Positions 29,293-37,967 of a stretch of 64,000 nt of DNA are shown one piece after another. This DNA is from an uncultured Christensenellaceae bacterium (lineage in GTDB: Bacteria > Bacillota > Clostridia > Christensenellales > Borkfalkiaceae), in the NCBI GenBank assembly GCA_910586825.1, contig CAJUJF010000002.1:62001-126000 (forward strand), in the 5' to 3' direction. The notes under the pieces are model-generated. The model did no database searches. It was not told where the DNA came from and worked only from the letters and a program-made list of their open reading frames with translations. The translations under genes and the position numbers were made by a program. The stretch's first letter is position 1; each line of letters opens with the position of its first letter.

Positions 29293-30917
29293 AAAAACGC
29301 ATTGGTTCCATCGCGCTTTCCGCGCTGCTTCTGTTCCCGATGCTCGGCATGCTCAGCGGCTGCGGCGGCGAAAAAACGGTTACTCTTCGCGTATACAACT
29401 GGGAAGAATATATCGACGAAGGCGGCAAAGGATCTTTCGTGTACGACGAACTGCATGAAGAAGACGAGACCACGCACAAAGTAACGGAAATCGAGTCGGA
29501 TATCGTGAACGCGGACTATATGGAGCGTTACGAACGGGAGACGGGCCGCGCGTTCAACAAAAACGGCTACGATTTGATCGACGATTTCGAACACTGGTAC
29601 AAAACGCAATACGGCGTGAACGTCCGCGTGGAATACTCCACCTTCGGCACCAACGAGGACATGTACAACCAGCTCAAACTCGGCAACAAATACGATCTTG
29701 CCTGCCCTTCGGAATATATGATCATGAAGCTCGCTTCCGAAGGCATGCTCGACCCCCTCGACGAATCGTTCTTCGACGAGACGGATGAAAACAATCACTA
29801 TATCCGCAACGTATCCCGTTTCATACAGGATAAATTCGAAGCGGGCGAACTCGAAGTCTCCGATTCCGATACGGGTAAAAAGCATTGGAGCGATTATGCC
29901 GCAGGCTATATGTGGGGAACGACGGGTCTGGTATACAATCCCGAAACGGTTGACGAAAGCGATTTGGAACAGGGTTGGAACATCATGCGCTATCCCAAGT
30001 ACAAAGGGAAAGTCACGACGAAAGACAACGTACGCGACTCCTATTTCGTCGCCCTCGCGATCCGTTACCGCACAGAACTCCTCGCCCTCGATCCCGCCGA
30101 CGAAAACTATAACGCCATGGTCACCGAAATCATGAACCGCCGCGACGCGGAGACGGTTGCCGAGGTGGAAAAAATCCTGATGGATATCAAACGGAATATC
30201 TTCGGATTTGAAACGGACACGGGAAAATCGGATATGGTAAAAGGCACGATCTCGCTCAACTTTGCTTGGAGCGGAGACGCCGTCTACGCGATGGACGAAG
30301 CGGAAGACCAGGGAGTTTCTCTCAACTATTACATGCCCGAAGAAAGCGCCAATCTGTTTTTCGACGGTTGGGTGATCCCCAAAGACGGCGGGCGGTCCGA
30401 TGAAACGCGGCATGCGGCGCATGCGTTTATCAATTACCTGTCGATGCCGCGCAATGCTGTGCGCAATTCCTATTACATCGGTTACACTTCCGTGATCGGC
30501 GGCGAGGAGATGTTCGAATACACGGACAACCTGTACGGCGCGGAAGACGACGATGAAACCGCGGTAGATTACGATCTCTCCTATTTCTTCGGCAACGATC
30601 GCGAATACGTGATTTCCGCGCCCGAAGAACAACTCAAACGGCAATTATACGCCCAATTCCCTCCGCAACAGGATACCCTTCGCTGCGCGGTAATGGACTA
30701 TTACGGGAAAGAAGCGGACGATCTGATCAACGAACTCTGGACGCGCGTAAAAGGCGAAGCACTCGACGCGTGGGCGATCATCGTCCTGTGTACGGCGGCG
30801 GCAACGGCGATCGGCAGTTTTTTGATCATGAAATTCGGTTCGAAAATCGATTGGTTCCGCCGCAAGCCGAAAACGGGATACCGGCTCGTAAAACAGGAAC
30901 CGATAAAACCGCAATAA
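29289..30917 (+). CDS. potD: Polyamine-binding lipoprotein PotD with C-terminal membrane anchor
   Basis: A PotD-type solute-binding protein starting at GTG (GTGA overlap with potC). A signal peptide with lipobox LSGC (Cys25) predicts lipid anchoring. LRVYNWEEYID and FGTNEDMYNQLK match PotD, but about 60 acidic residues (about 45-105) are inserted between them. NFAWSGDAVYAM and GWVIPKDGG fit the ligand-binding core. At 542 residues it is about 180 longer than usual. A hydrophobic segment (about 494-515) followed by a basic tail predicts a second, C-terminal membrane anchor with the last 25 residues in the cytoplasm. The exact polyamine cannot be read from sequence. Confidence 0.92.
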   Translation: MKKRIGSIALSALLLFPMLGMLSGCGGEKTVTLRVYNWEEYIDEGGKGSFVYDELHEEDETTHKVTEIESDIVNADYMERYERETGRAFNKNGYDLIDDFEHWYKTQYGVNVRVEYSTFGTNEDMYNQLKLGNKYDLACPSEYMIMKLASEGMLDPLDESFFDETDENNHYIRNVSRFIQDKFEAGELEVSDSDTGKKHWSDYAAGYMWGTTGLVYNPETVDESDLEQGWNIMRYPKYKGKVTTKDNVRDSYFVALAIRYRTELLALDPADENYNAMVTEIMNRRDAETVAEVEKILMDIKRNIFGFETDTGKSDMVKGTISLNFAWSGDAVYAMDEAEDQGVSLNYYMPEESANLFFDGWVIPKDGGRSDETRHAAHAFINYLSMPRNAVRNSYYIGYTSVIGGEEMFEYTDNLYGAEDDDETAVDYDLSYFFGNDREYVISAPEEQLKRQLYAQFPPQQDTLRCAVMDYYGKEADDLINELWTRVKGEALDAWAIIVLCTAAATAIGSFLIMKFGSKIDWFRRKPKTGYRLVKQEPIKPQ

Positions 30918-30937
30918 CGTGTTAAATTGCATACGAT

Positions 30938-30965
30938 AAAGCCCCGCCTTAAAAGGCGGGGCTTT
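30938..30965. terminator. Convergent terminator after potD
   Basis: AAAGCCCCGCC and GGCGGGGCTTT form a perfect 11-base stem with a 6-base loop between potD and the minus-strand ABC permease gene. Flanking T content is modest on either strand. Confidence 0.75.
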
Positions 30966-30976
30966 GAAATTTACGG

Positions 30977-31738
30977 TCATACGATCAGATTGAGTTTTCT
31001 CGACACAAGATAACGGATCAGAAAGAAACTGCTCACGTCGATTCCGGCATAGACGATAATCTGAATCCACATCGCAAAATGAACGTTTACTCTTGCCGCA
31101 GCCTCCAAGATCGGTTCGAGACACAAGCTTTGCAGGAGCGCAAACACCACGATAAAGGCAACTCCGATTCCGAACGTCACGCCGAGTCGATGACTCGTCG
31201 CGAGCTGTCCGATCGATTCGACCAAAAACGCCAGCAACAACGTCATCGGAACCGCAACGATGATTTGCAGAATCAATTCTACAATCAACAGGGGATCGGA
31301 CGCCAAATACGAACCGAACATATTCAACATGTCGCGAAACATTTCTTCCACACTATCCCAAGTTTCTCCGTAAAAGCCGCTGAAAATGATGAAGTAGGAA
31401 AGATATGCCACTGCAACGCCGACGAACATCGCGATGATTGCGGAAAGCAGTTTCGAAATTAAGAGCTTTGACGTGGAAACGGGCAACGAAAACGTCATGT
31501 ACCCTTCCCCTTTAAAGAGCGACCGCCAAAAACGAACGATACTCGTAATGAACGCCGTAAGCATAAGTGTCGCCGCTGACATAATCGCAAGAGAACAGAA
31601 GATAACCCCTGCGATGCTTCTCGCATTTACCGCCATAAAAATTCTCGAAATGCAGGCAAGACCGAGCGTAACGACCGCGATATACAACAGGGCGCGGAAA
31701 ATAGCCTGCAACTCATATTTCATAATTTTGCCTACCAT
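30977..31738 (-). CDS. ABC-2-type transporter permease
   Basis: A 253-residue polytopic protein with about six hydrophobic segments, starting KIMKYELQAIFRALLYIAVV, a form common in ABC-2 permeases of the YtrC/NatB kind. FKGEGYMTFSLPVSTSKLLISKLLSA (about residues 75-100) is the conserved cytoplasmic loop of such exporters. It overlaps the ATPase gene by 7 bases and should form its membrane partner. The substrate is unknown; cell-envelope or peptide-stress roles are only guesses from related systems. Confidence 0.8.
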   Translation of the reverse strand: MVGKIMKYELQAIFRALLYIAVVTLGLACISRIFMAVNARSIAGVIFCSLAIMSAATLMLTAFITSIVRFWRSLFKGEGYMTFSLPVSTSKLLISKLLSAIIAMFVGVAVAYLSYFIIFSGFYGETWDSVEEMFRDMLNMFGSYLASDPLLIVELILQIIVAVPMTLLLAFLVESIGQLATSHRLGVTFGIGVAFIVVFALLQSLCLEPILEAAARVNVHFAMWIQIIVYAGIDVSSFFLIRYLVSRKLNLIV

Positions 31739-32562
31739 TTGAACACCTCCCTGAACAGTTCGTCAAGCGTCTTACCCGTTTTCAGCCGCACCTCGTTCGC
31801 GCGCGCATTGAGCGCGATCTGTCCCGTTTTTAAAAAGATCGCATGGGTCAGAACGGGTTCGATATCCGCAATTAAGTGGGTGCACAGGAAAATCGTCGCG
31901 TTTTCCGGTTTGTTCGCCATGATCGTTTCAAGAATAAAATCGCGCGCCGCAGGATCGACGCCCGCAATCGGCTCGTCGAGAATATAAAGTTGCGCGTCCC
32001 GCGCCATCGTTAAAATCAGCCCGAGTTTTTCCTTATTTCCCTTCGAAAGCGCTTTGATCTTTTGTTTCAGCCCGATGCCGAGCCGTTGCAACATTGCCTC
32101 CGCCTTTTCTCTCCGAAAATCGGCAAAGAAGTCGGCATAGTAAGTAACTTGCTGTTCCACCCGCATCCAATCGCAAAGATAATTTGCATCGGGCAGATAT
32201 GCGGTGATCGCGCGCGTCGCCGGTCCCGGACGCTTTTCCCCGATCAGGATTTCGCCCGTCGTCGGCTGCAACATTCCCATCGCAAGCTTGATCAGCGTCG
32301 TTTTGCCGCTGCCGTTCGGTCCGAGCAAGCCGACGATGCCGCCCGCGGGAACTTTGAACGACACGTTGTAGAGCGCGGTAAAATTACCGTAAGTCTTTCC
32401 GAGATTCCGACACTCGACAATATACCGCTCGCCTTCCGGCGCGGCGAACTTGCCAAGCTCCTGCCGAAGCGCTTCCGCATTCGTATCCCCGCCCGACGCC
32501 GCCGCGGGCGCCGGTTCGGCGGAAACGGGAACTTCAACGGTTTTCTCCATTTCTTCTTCCAT
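31732..32562 (-). CDS. ABC transporter ATP-binding protein (YtrB-like)
   Basis: A 276-residue ATPase with Walker A GPNGSGKTT (near residue 80), a degenerate signature LSKGNKEK and Walker B LYILDEP followed by IAGVDPAARD. The LSKGNKEK signature and the DANYLCDWMRVEQQ stretch are typical of the YtrB-like ABC-2 group. The N-terminal 38 residues are Ala/Pro/Glu-rich and not part of the domain. GGGGAG lies 5 bases before the ATG. No GntR-type regulator gene, usual for ytr operons, is adjacent. Confidence 0.88.
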   Translation of the reverse strand: MEEEMEKTVEVPVSAEPAPAAASGGDTNAEALRQELGKFAAPEGERYIVECRNLGKTYGNFTALYNVSFKVPAGGIVGLLGPNGSGKTTLIKLAMGMLQPTTGEILIGEKRPGPATRAITAYLPDANYLCDWMRVEQQVTYYADFFADFRREKAEAMLQRLGIGLKQKIKALSKGNKEKLGLILTMARDAQLYILDEPIAGVDPAARDFILETIMANKPENATIFLCTHLIADIEPVLTHAIFLKTGQIALNARANEVRLKTGKTLDELFREVFKW

Positions 32563-32636
32563 AAACTCTCCCCAAAAAAATTTAGCCGAAACCGACGAGG
32601 CTTTTCAGCAAAGTCCGTCGGTTCTCGAACAACTCG

Positions 32637-32665
32637 ATTATATCATATTTTTCCTGATATGTAAA
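32637..32665 (-). promoter_or_regulatory. Promoter of the ABC pair
   Basis: TTTACA (32665-32660) and TATAAT (32642-32637) are 17 bases apart on the minus strand, about 75 bases before the ATPase start. The -35 is just after the stop of the small ribbon-helix-helix gene. Confidence 0.75.
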
Positions 32666-32674
32666 TACCCTGAA

Positions 32675-32851
32675 CTATTTTTTGTGCTTCCTTTTATTTA
32701 CGCAGTCGGTGAGAAGATATTCGATCTGACCGTTCAAGGAACGAAAGTCCTCCTCCGCCCAACGCGACAGCTCTTGAAATAGCGTTGCGGAAAGCCGTAG
32801 CGGCACTTGTTTTTTGATCTTGTTTTCCCGTGATTCTTTCTCGCGATCCAC
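32675..32851 (-). CDS. Small Arc-type ribbon-helix-helix DNA-binding protein
   Basis: GTG at 32851 opens a 58-codon frame with GGGAGG 5 bases upstream, ending in TAG at 32675. The protein is basic at the start (KIKKQ), then VPLRLSATLFQELSRWAEED and FRSLNGQIEYLLTDCV, which fits an Arc/MetJ ribbon-helix-helix: one beta strand (PLRL) that contacts DNA, and two helices with the SLNGQIEYLL pattern. It lies 33 bases after the SPFH gene and is probably cotranscribed with it. A palindrome before that gene may be its binding site. Confidence 0.85.
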   Translation of the reverse strand: MDREKESRENKIKKQVPLRLSATLFQELSRWAEEDFRSLNGQIEYLLTDCVNKRKHKK

Positions 32852-32884
32852 ACAGCCCTCCCGCTTAGGTTATTTTCGAAAAGA

Positions 32885-33841
32885 TCAATAAATGCTTCCG
32901 CTGTTCACAACGGGCTGCGCGTCGCGATTGCCGCAGAGCACGACCAAAAGATTGGAAACCATCTGCGCTTTGCGTTCGTCGTCAAGCTCGACGATTTTTT
33001 CTTCGGAAAGGCGATTCAACGCCATCTGCACCATCGAAACCGCGCCTTCCACGATTTTCTGGCGCGCCGCAATGATCGCCGAAGCCTGCTGACGCTGCAA
33101 CATCGCCGCCGCGATTTCGGGCGAATAGGCAAGGTGCGAAATCCGCGCTTCCAGAATATCGATACCCGCCATGGCGACGCGCGTCTGCAATTCCTTGCGG
33201 AGCACGTCGGCTATCTCCTGTGCGGAACCGCGAAGGGATTTTTCGTCGCCGTTCGAAGAGACGTCGTAAGGGTATTGGCGCGCAACCTGACGGATCGCCG
33301 CATCGCACTGCGTGGAAATATACGCGCTGTAATTTTCCACGTTGAAAACGGCGCTTGCGGTATTGCAAATCCGCCAAATGACGACGACGGAAATTTCGAT
33401 CGGATTCCCCTCTTCGTCGTTTACTTTCTGTTTATCGTTATTCAGGGTCATCGCTTTCAAAGAGAGCTTTTTGCCGGAACCCATGCTGAAACGCGCAGGA
33501 TTTACGGAGACGCAAAAAGGATTCACCCAATAAAATCCGTCCCGCTTCAAGGTGCCGTAATACTTTCCGAACAGCGTGAACACATACGCTTCGTTGGGCT
33601 GTAAAAGCTTAAATCCCATGATAAAAATAATCCCCGTCAAAAACAGCAAAAGCGTTACGACCACAAACACCGGCTGGATCGCTTCCGGAATCCCGTCCGT
33701 TTCCGTGAACACGAGCGCGCAAACGAGGCAGACGATTCCCAGCACAAACAGCAGAATCACGACCGCAAGCATCGCCCAACCGCTCTTTTCCCGCGCGGTT
33801 TTTTCCTGAATATAATTCAGCTCGTTCTTTGTTTCTTCCAT
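32885..33841 (-). CDS. SPFH/Band 7 membrane scaffold protein
   Basis: The 318-residue protein has two membrane segments (about residues 22-45 and 57-77), then an SPFH domain beginning [32 protein letters not shown], with [20 protein letters not shown] and the later [44 protein letters not shown], a coiled-coil segment typical of stomatin/flotillin relatives. Such proteins oligomerise at membranes, but the exact role in bacteria is unclear. GGAGG precedes the ATG. It is followed by a small ribbon-helix-helix gene. Confidence 0.88.
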   Translation of the reverse strand: MEETKNELNYIQEKTAREKSGWAMLAVVILLFVLGIVCLVCALVFTETDGIPEAIQPVFVVVTLLLFLTGIIFIMGFKLLQPNEAYVFTLFGKYYGTLKRDGFYWVNPFCVSVNPARFSMGSGKKLSLKAMTLNNDKQKVNDEEGNPIEISVVVIWRICNTASAVFNVENYSAYISTQCDAAIRQVARQYPYDVSSNGDEKSLRGSAQEIADVLRKELQTRVAMAGIDILEARISHLAYSPEIAAAMLQRQQASAIIAARQKIVEGAVSMVQMALNRLSEEKIVELDDERKAQMVSNLLVVLCGNRDAQPVVNSGSIY

Positions 33842-33856
33842 AACAACCTCCGTTTA

Positions 33857-33875
33857 TGATATCGTTTTGATATCA
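33857..33875. promoter_or_regulatory. TGATATC-N5-GATATCA palindrome, putative operator of SPFH-RHH operon
   Basis: TGATATC (33857-33863) and GATATCA (33869-33875) form a perfect 7-base inverted repeat; each half also contains the self-complementary GATATC. The site lies between the -10 and the ribosome site of the SPFH gene, a repressor position. Confidence 0.6.
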
Positions 33876-33877
33876 CT

Positions 33878-33906
33878 ATGATAACACACAATTCTATCCC
33901 TGTCAA
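33878..33906 (-). promoter_or_regulatory. Promoter of the SPFH-RHH operon
   Basis: TTGACA (33906-33901) and TATCAT (33883-33878) are separated by 17 bases on the minus strand, about 37 bases before the SPFH start. Confidence 0.75.
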
Positions 33907-33924
33907 GATTTTCCAAAAATTTTC

Positions 33925-33953
33925 CAAAAAAAATTCCCCCTTACGGGGAATTC
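33925..33953 (-). terminator. Terminator after ynbB-like gene
   Basis: On the minus strand GAATTCCCC, a GTAA loop and GGGGGAATT are followed by a run of T. It ends the cobB-miaB-mutSL-miaA-ynbB transcript 13 bases after the last stop. Confidence 0.85.
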
Positions 33954-33965
33954 ACGGAGCTAAGC

Positions 33966-35186
33966 TCACGTCAATTTTTCCAAAATTCTCTTGCAGGCGA
34001 TGCGGCAATGTTCGTAAGTCAGACCGCCTTGGAAATACGCGACGTACGGCTCGCGGATCGGCGCGTCGGCGGAAAGTTCGCTCGTCGCCCCGCCCACAAA
34101 CGTGCCCGCGGCCATGATCACCTTACAATCGTACCCAGGCATATCCCATGCTTCCGGACGGACGAACGAATCGACGGGGGAACATTCCTGCACCGAAACG
34201 ATGAAATCGGTAAGCGATTTTTCGTCAGGAAACCGCACGGCACGCGTAATGTCCGCAAGCGGCGTTCCGATCTTCGGAAAATTCTCATAGCCGAGCGCTT
34301 CCATGCATTTCCCGATCAGAAGCCCGCCCTTTAACGCTTGCGCTACGACGTGCGGCGCGAGAAAGAAGCCCTGAAAATACGCCTGATACCCGTAAGCGTA
34401 CGAACCCACCTCCGCGCCGACGGAAGGCGCCGTGAGACGGTTTTCGCACATCTCCGTATACTTTGCCTTGCCCGCGATATACCCGCCGGTGGGCGCAAGC
34501 CCTCCGCCGGGATTTTTGATGAGCGACCCCACGATCAGATCGGCGCCGACTTCAAGCGGCTCTTGCTTTTCCGCAAATTCCCCGTAACAGTTGTCTACAA
34601 AAATACAGCCTTGGAATCCACAGGCTCTTACCAACTTGCACATTTCCCCGATTTCGGCAACAGAAAAAGGGTCGCGCAATTCATATCCGCGCGAACGCTG
34701 GATATAGACCATTTTATATTCCGCACTGCTAAGCGCGGTCTTTACCGCGTCCGCGTCGATTTTTCCCGCTCCGTTTAACGCGACCGTTTCGAAAGAAATT
34801 CCGAAATCGCAAAGCGACCCGTTGCCTTTGCCCCAGACCACGCCGCGCAAAGTGTCGTAAGGCACTCCGGTAATACAAAGAACCCTGTCTTGCGGGCGCA
34901 AAATCCCGAACAGAGCAACCGTCAGCGCGTGCGTACCGCTGAGCAGTGCGGGCGACACGATCGCGCGTTCCGCCCCGAACGCGCGCGCATAAACTTTGGC
35001 GAGCGCTTCGCGCCCTTCGTCTCCGTATCCGTAACCGTTCGTCTGCGCAAAATGTCGGACGGCAATCCGCTCCTCGCGAAAAGCGGCAAGCACCTTTTCG
35101 GTATTAAACTGCGCAATGCCGTCGATTTTTCGGAACTCTTCGACCAGCGCTTCTTCCGCATGCAATATCAACGTTTCAGCTTTCAT
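33966..35186 (-). CDS. PLP-dependent methionine gamma-lyase-like protein (YnbB/aluminium-resistance family)
   Basis: A 406-residue fold-type I PLP protein of the family often labelled aluminium resistance protein or methionine gamma-lyase family. It has NGYGYGDEGREALAKVYARAFGAE, SPALLSGTHALTVAL (PLP phosphate region), FVDNCYGEF with the PLP-binding Asp, and GSLIKNPGGGLAPTGGYIAG with the Schiff-base Lys (near residue 225). The true reaction is not established for the family. It overlaps miaA by 11 bases, the last gene of a six-gene run; in other Firmicutes it is also seen next to miaA/hfq, which supports the assignment. Confidence 0.88.
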   Translation of the reverse strand: MKAETLILHAEEALVEEFRKIDGIAQFNTEKVLAAFREERIAVRHFAQTNGYGYGDEGREALAKVYARAFGAERAIVSPALLSGTHALTVALFGILRPQDRVLCITGVPYDTLRGVVWGKGNGSLCDFGISFETVALNGAGKIDADAVKTALSSAEYKMVYIQRSRGYELRDPFSVAEIGEMCKLVRACGFQGCIFVDNCYGEFAEKQEPLEVGADLIVGSLIKNPGGGLAPTGGYIAGKAKYTEMCENRLTAPSVGAEVGSYAYGYQAYFQGFFLAPHVVAQALKGGLLIGKCMEALGYENFPKIGTPLADITRAVRFPDEKSLTDFIVSVQECSPVDSFVRPEAWDMPGYDCKVIMAAGTFVGGATSELSADAPIREPYVAYFQGGLTYEHCRIACKRILEKLT

Positions 35187-36084
35187 AAATATCTACAACC
35201 TCTTTTGCCGCCTTTTCGATCGGCTTCGGCTCTATAAAATGCAATTCGGGCAATTTTTTGAAAAACGTCAGCTGTCGCTTGGCATAATTACGGGTGTTTC
35301 TTGCAATTATGTCACGCATAATACTCTCTTGATTGCCGTTTTTTAAACATTCAACCACTTCTTTATACCCGATTCCTTGCATACATTGCGCATTTTCGGG
35401 GATTCCCGCCGCTAAAAGCCCTTTCACTTCGCTTACCAAACCGTGCAAAAGCATCCCGTCGATCCGTCGCCCGATCCTGTCGTACAAGATTTCGCGCGGA
35501 TAATCGAACGCGAAAGCGGAATACGGATACCGCGGAATCGGCGCGTCGTGCTGCTCCGATTTTTTCCTGCCCGTCAGTTCGAATATTTCCAAAGCGCGTA
35601 TCACCCGCTTAACGTCGTTCGGATGCAATTTTTCTGCGGTTTCCGAATCGACTTCGCGCAGAAGCACGTGCAGATATTCCCGACCGCTCAGTTCTGCGAT
35701 CTTTTCGTATTTCGTCCGGATCTCTTCGGAAGCCGCGGCGTTTCCGAACGAACTGCGAAAGAGCAAGGCGTTCATATAAAAACCCGTTCCTCCGCAAAGG
35801 ACGGGCGTCTTTCCGCGGGAGAGAATATCTTCCAAAATCGGCAACGCAAGGCGTTCGAAATCGCTGACGGAAAAACGCTCGCGCGGATCGGCAACGTCGA
35901 TTAAATAATGCGGGATCCCGCGCCGCTCTTCCGCCGTTGGCTTTGCCGTGCCCACGTTCAGCCTGCGGTACACGAGCAACGCGTCGCAAGAAATAATCTC
36001 TCCGTCCACTCTTTTCGCGCACTCTACCGCCAAGGCGGTTTTTCCGCTCGCGGTCGCGCCGCAAATTACGAGAAGCTTCTTCAT
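35176..36084 (-). CDS. miaA: tRNA dimethylallyltransferase
   Basis: MiaA adds a dimethylallyl group to A37 of tRNAs reading UNN codons. The 302-residue protein has the P-loop GATASGKTALA (residues about 9-19), ISCDALLVYRRLNVGTAKPT, VLCGGTGFY and RNTRNYAKRQLTFFK near the end. The start overlaps the mutL stop by 4 bases. The next enzyme, MiaB, is encoded in the same operon, which completes ms2i6A synthesis. Confidence 0.96.
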   Translation of the reverse strand: MKKLLVICGATASGKTALAVECAKRVDGEIISCDALLVYRRLNVGTAKPTAEERRGIPHYLIDVADPRERFSVSDFERLALPILEDILSRGKTPVLCGGTGFYMNALLFRSSFGNAAASEEIRTKYEKIAELSGREYLHVLLREVDSETAEKLHPNDVKRVIRALEIFELTGRKKSEQHDAPIPRYPYSAFAFDYPREILYDRIGRRIDGMLLHGLVSEVKGLLAAGIPENAQCMQGIGYKEVVECLKNGNQESIMRDIIARNTRNYAKRQLTFFKKLPELHFIEPKPIEKAAKEVVDIYES

Positions 36085-37967
36085 ACGATCCGTTTAAAGA
36101 GTTTTTCGATTTCGCTCTTCTTCATCTTCACAACCGCAGGTCTGCCGTGCGGACAGCGAAGTCCCATGTCCCCTTCCGTCGCCTCGATCAGGGCGCGAAC
36201 CTCCGCGTCGCCAAGCTTTTCGCCGCCCTTTACCGCCGCTTTACACGCCGCAGTCGCCAAACGGTCTTTGATCAGATCGCTCAGCTTGATTGCGCGAAGA
36301 TTCTCCATGGAAGCCAACACTTCCCCAAAAAACTCTTTCAAATCGATATTTTGCAAATCGACCGGCACTGCGGAAATCTTTACGCTCGTACCGCCGAAAT
36401 CTTCGATCTCGAATCCGAGTTCCCGCAACGCCGTAAAATTCTTTTCCAAAAACGCAAATTCCTGCGCGTTTACCGTCTGCACGTACGGAACGAGCATCGG
36501 CTGGGCGATCACCGTGCGATGATCGCACTTTTCCTTTAACCGATCGTATATCAACCGTTCATGCGCGGCATGCTGATCGATCAGATAAGCGCAGTCGTCG
36601 ATTTCGTAGATGAGATAGGTGCGGAACAGTTCTCCTTTAAAGATCAGATTGCGCGGCTCGATCCGCTCCTGTACCCCTTTCACAGACTTTTCCGCCTGCT
36701 CTCGCTCGCGCAGGAAACGCTGATTTTCGGCAAACACGTCCTCTTTTTTCTCCTCCGGAATGGGAGCGCGGACTTCAAGCCGCGTCGGTTGCGGATCAAA
36801 AAACCGCGGTTCGGGACTTTTTCCGCCTACCGGAGAGACGTCGAACGCCAATTCCCGTTTCGCTTGCGCGTACGTCATTTCCGGAGCCTGTTTTTTCTCG
36901 ACCGTCGGCAGCGCCTGCGGCTTCGACAAAGGTTGTTCGGGCGCGGGTTTTCTCTCCGGTTTTTCCGCAAGATATTCCAACGCGCGGGAATTGCCGTCGA
37001 GAACCGCCGAAACGACCGAATATACGCACCCGTAAACGATCTGATTGTCCGCAAAGCGGACGTCGGCTTTCGTCGGGTGCACGTTCACGTCCACCGCCTC
37101 CGGCGGAATCTCCAAAAACAGTACGTAAAACGGGTATTGTCTTTTCATGAGATACGCACCGTACGCATTCGTCACCGCCGCGCCGACCGTTTGATTGACC
37201 ACGTACCGCCCGTTCACAAACAAGTTCTGATAACTGCGGTTCGGCTTCGAAAAATTCTGATTCCCGATAAATCCGGAAATCGCAATGCCGTGTTTTTCCG
37301 CGTGCAATTCATAACAGTTGCCGAGGATCTCATTCCCGTAAACGACGGCAAGCGCGCTTTTCAGCCCGTCTCCGAACGAGCGGTATTTTACTTTTCCGTT
37401 CGCCGTGTAAGTAAACGCAATATCGGGACGGGAGAGCAAAAAGCGCGCCATCATATTCGTCACGTCCGCCTCTTCCTGCCCGTCCGCCTTTAAGAATTTT
37501 AACCTTGCGGGCGTATTGAAAAACAAGTCTTCGACCGATACGACCGTACCGTTCGCGCTTGCGTCCGCATTCACGTCGCCGAGGACTCCCCCCGTGCAAA
37601 CGAGAGAATACGCCTCCCCGTCGACGGTTTTCGAAAGAATTTTCATGCGGGAAACGGCGGCGATAGAAGCGATCGCCTCGCCGCGGAAGCCGAGCGTGGA
37701 AACCGTAAACAAATCTTCCGCGCTTTTGAGTTTGCTCGTCGCATGCGCGGAATAAGCATTTTTCAAATCGTCTTTGGCGATTCCGCTCCCGTTGTCGCTG
37801 ACGCGAACAAGCTTTTTACCGCCCGCTTCAACCTCCACCGCGATTTCCGTCGCCCCCGCGTCGATCGCGTTTTCCACCAACTCTTTTACGACGGAATACG
37901 GACGGTCCACCACTTCGCCCGCCGCAATTTTATTGTAGATATCCGCGGTCAGAAGATTGATCTTCAT
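36081..37967 (-). CDS. mutL: DNA mismatch repair protein MutL
   Basis: MutL couples MutS mismatch recognition to strand removal. The 628-residue protein has the GHKL ATPase motifs: KIAAGEVVDRPYSVVKELVENAIDAGA, VSDNGSGI, ATSKL and STLGFRGEA. After a Pro/Lys-rich linker (about residues 330-430) the C-terminal dimer domain ends with LGDAEVRALIEATEGDMGLRCPHGRPAVVKMKKSEIEKLFKR. The metal-binding endonuclease motif DQHAAHERL is present, so it should nick DNA itself. I chose ATG at 37967 with AAGGAG upstream, overlapping the mutS stop (ATGA). Confidence 0.96.
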   Translation of the reverse strand: MKINLLTADIYNKIAAGEVVDRPYSVVKELVENAIDAGATEIAVEVEAGGKKLVRVSDNGSGIAKDDLKNAYSAHATSKLKSAEDLFTVSTLGFRGEAIASIAAVSRMKILSKTVDGEAYSLVCTGGVLGDVNADASANGTVVSVEDLFFNTPARLKFLKADGQEEADVTNMMARFLLSRPDIAFTYTANGKVKYRSFGDGLKSALAVVYGNEILGNCYELHAEKHGIAISGFIGNQNFSKPNRSYQNLFVNGRYVVNQTVGAAVTNAYGAYLMKRQYPFYVLFLEIPPEAVDVNVHPTKADVRFADNQIVYGCVYSVVSAVLDGNSRALEYLAEKPERKPAPEQPLSKPQALPTVEKKQAPEMTYAQAKRELAFDVSPVGGKSPEPRFFDPQPTRLEVRAPIPEEKKEDVFAENQRFLREREQAEKSVKGVQERIEPRNLIFKGELFRTYLIYEIDDCAYLIDQHAAHERLIYDRLKEKCDHRTVIAQPMLVPYVQTVNAQEFAFLEKNFTALRELGFEIEDFGGTSVKISAVPVDLQNIDLKEFFGEVLASMENLRAIKLSDLIKDRLATAACKAAVKGGEKLGDAEVRALIEATEGDMGLRCPHGRPAVVKMKKSEIEKLFKRIV

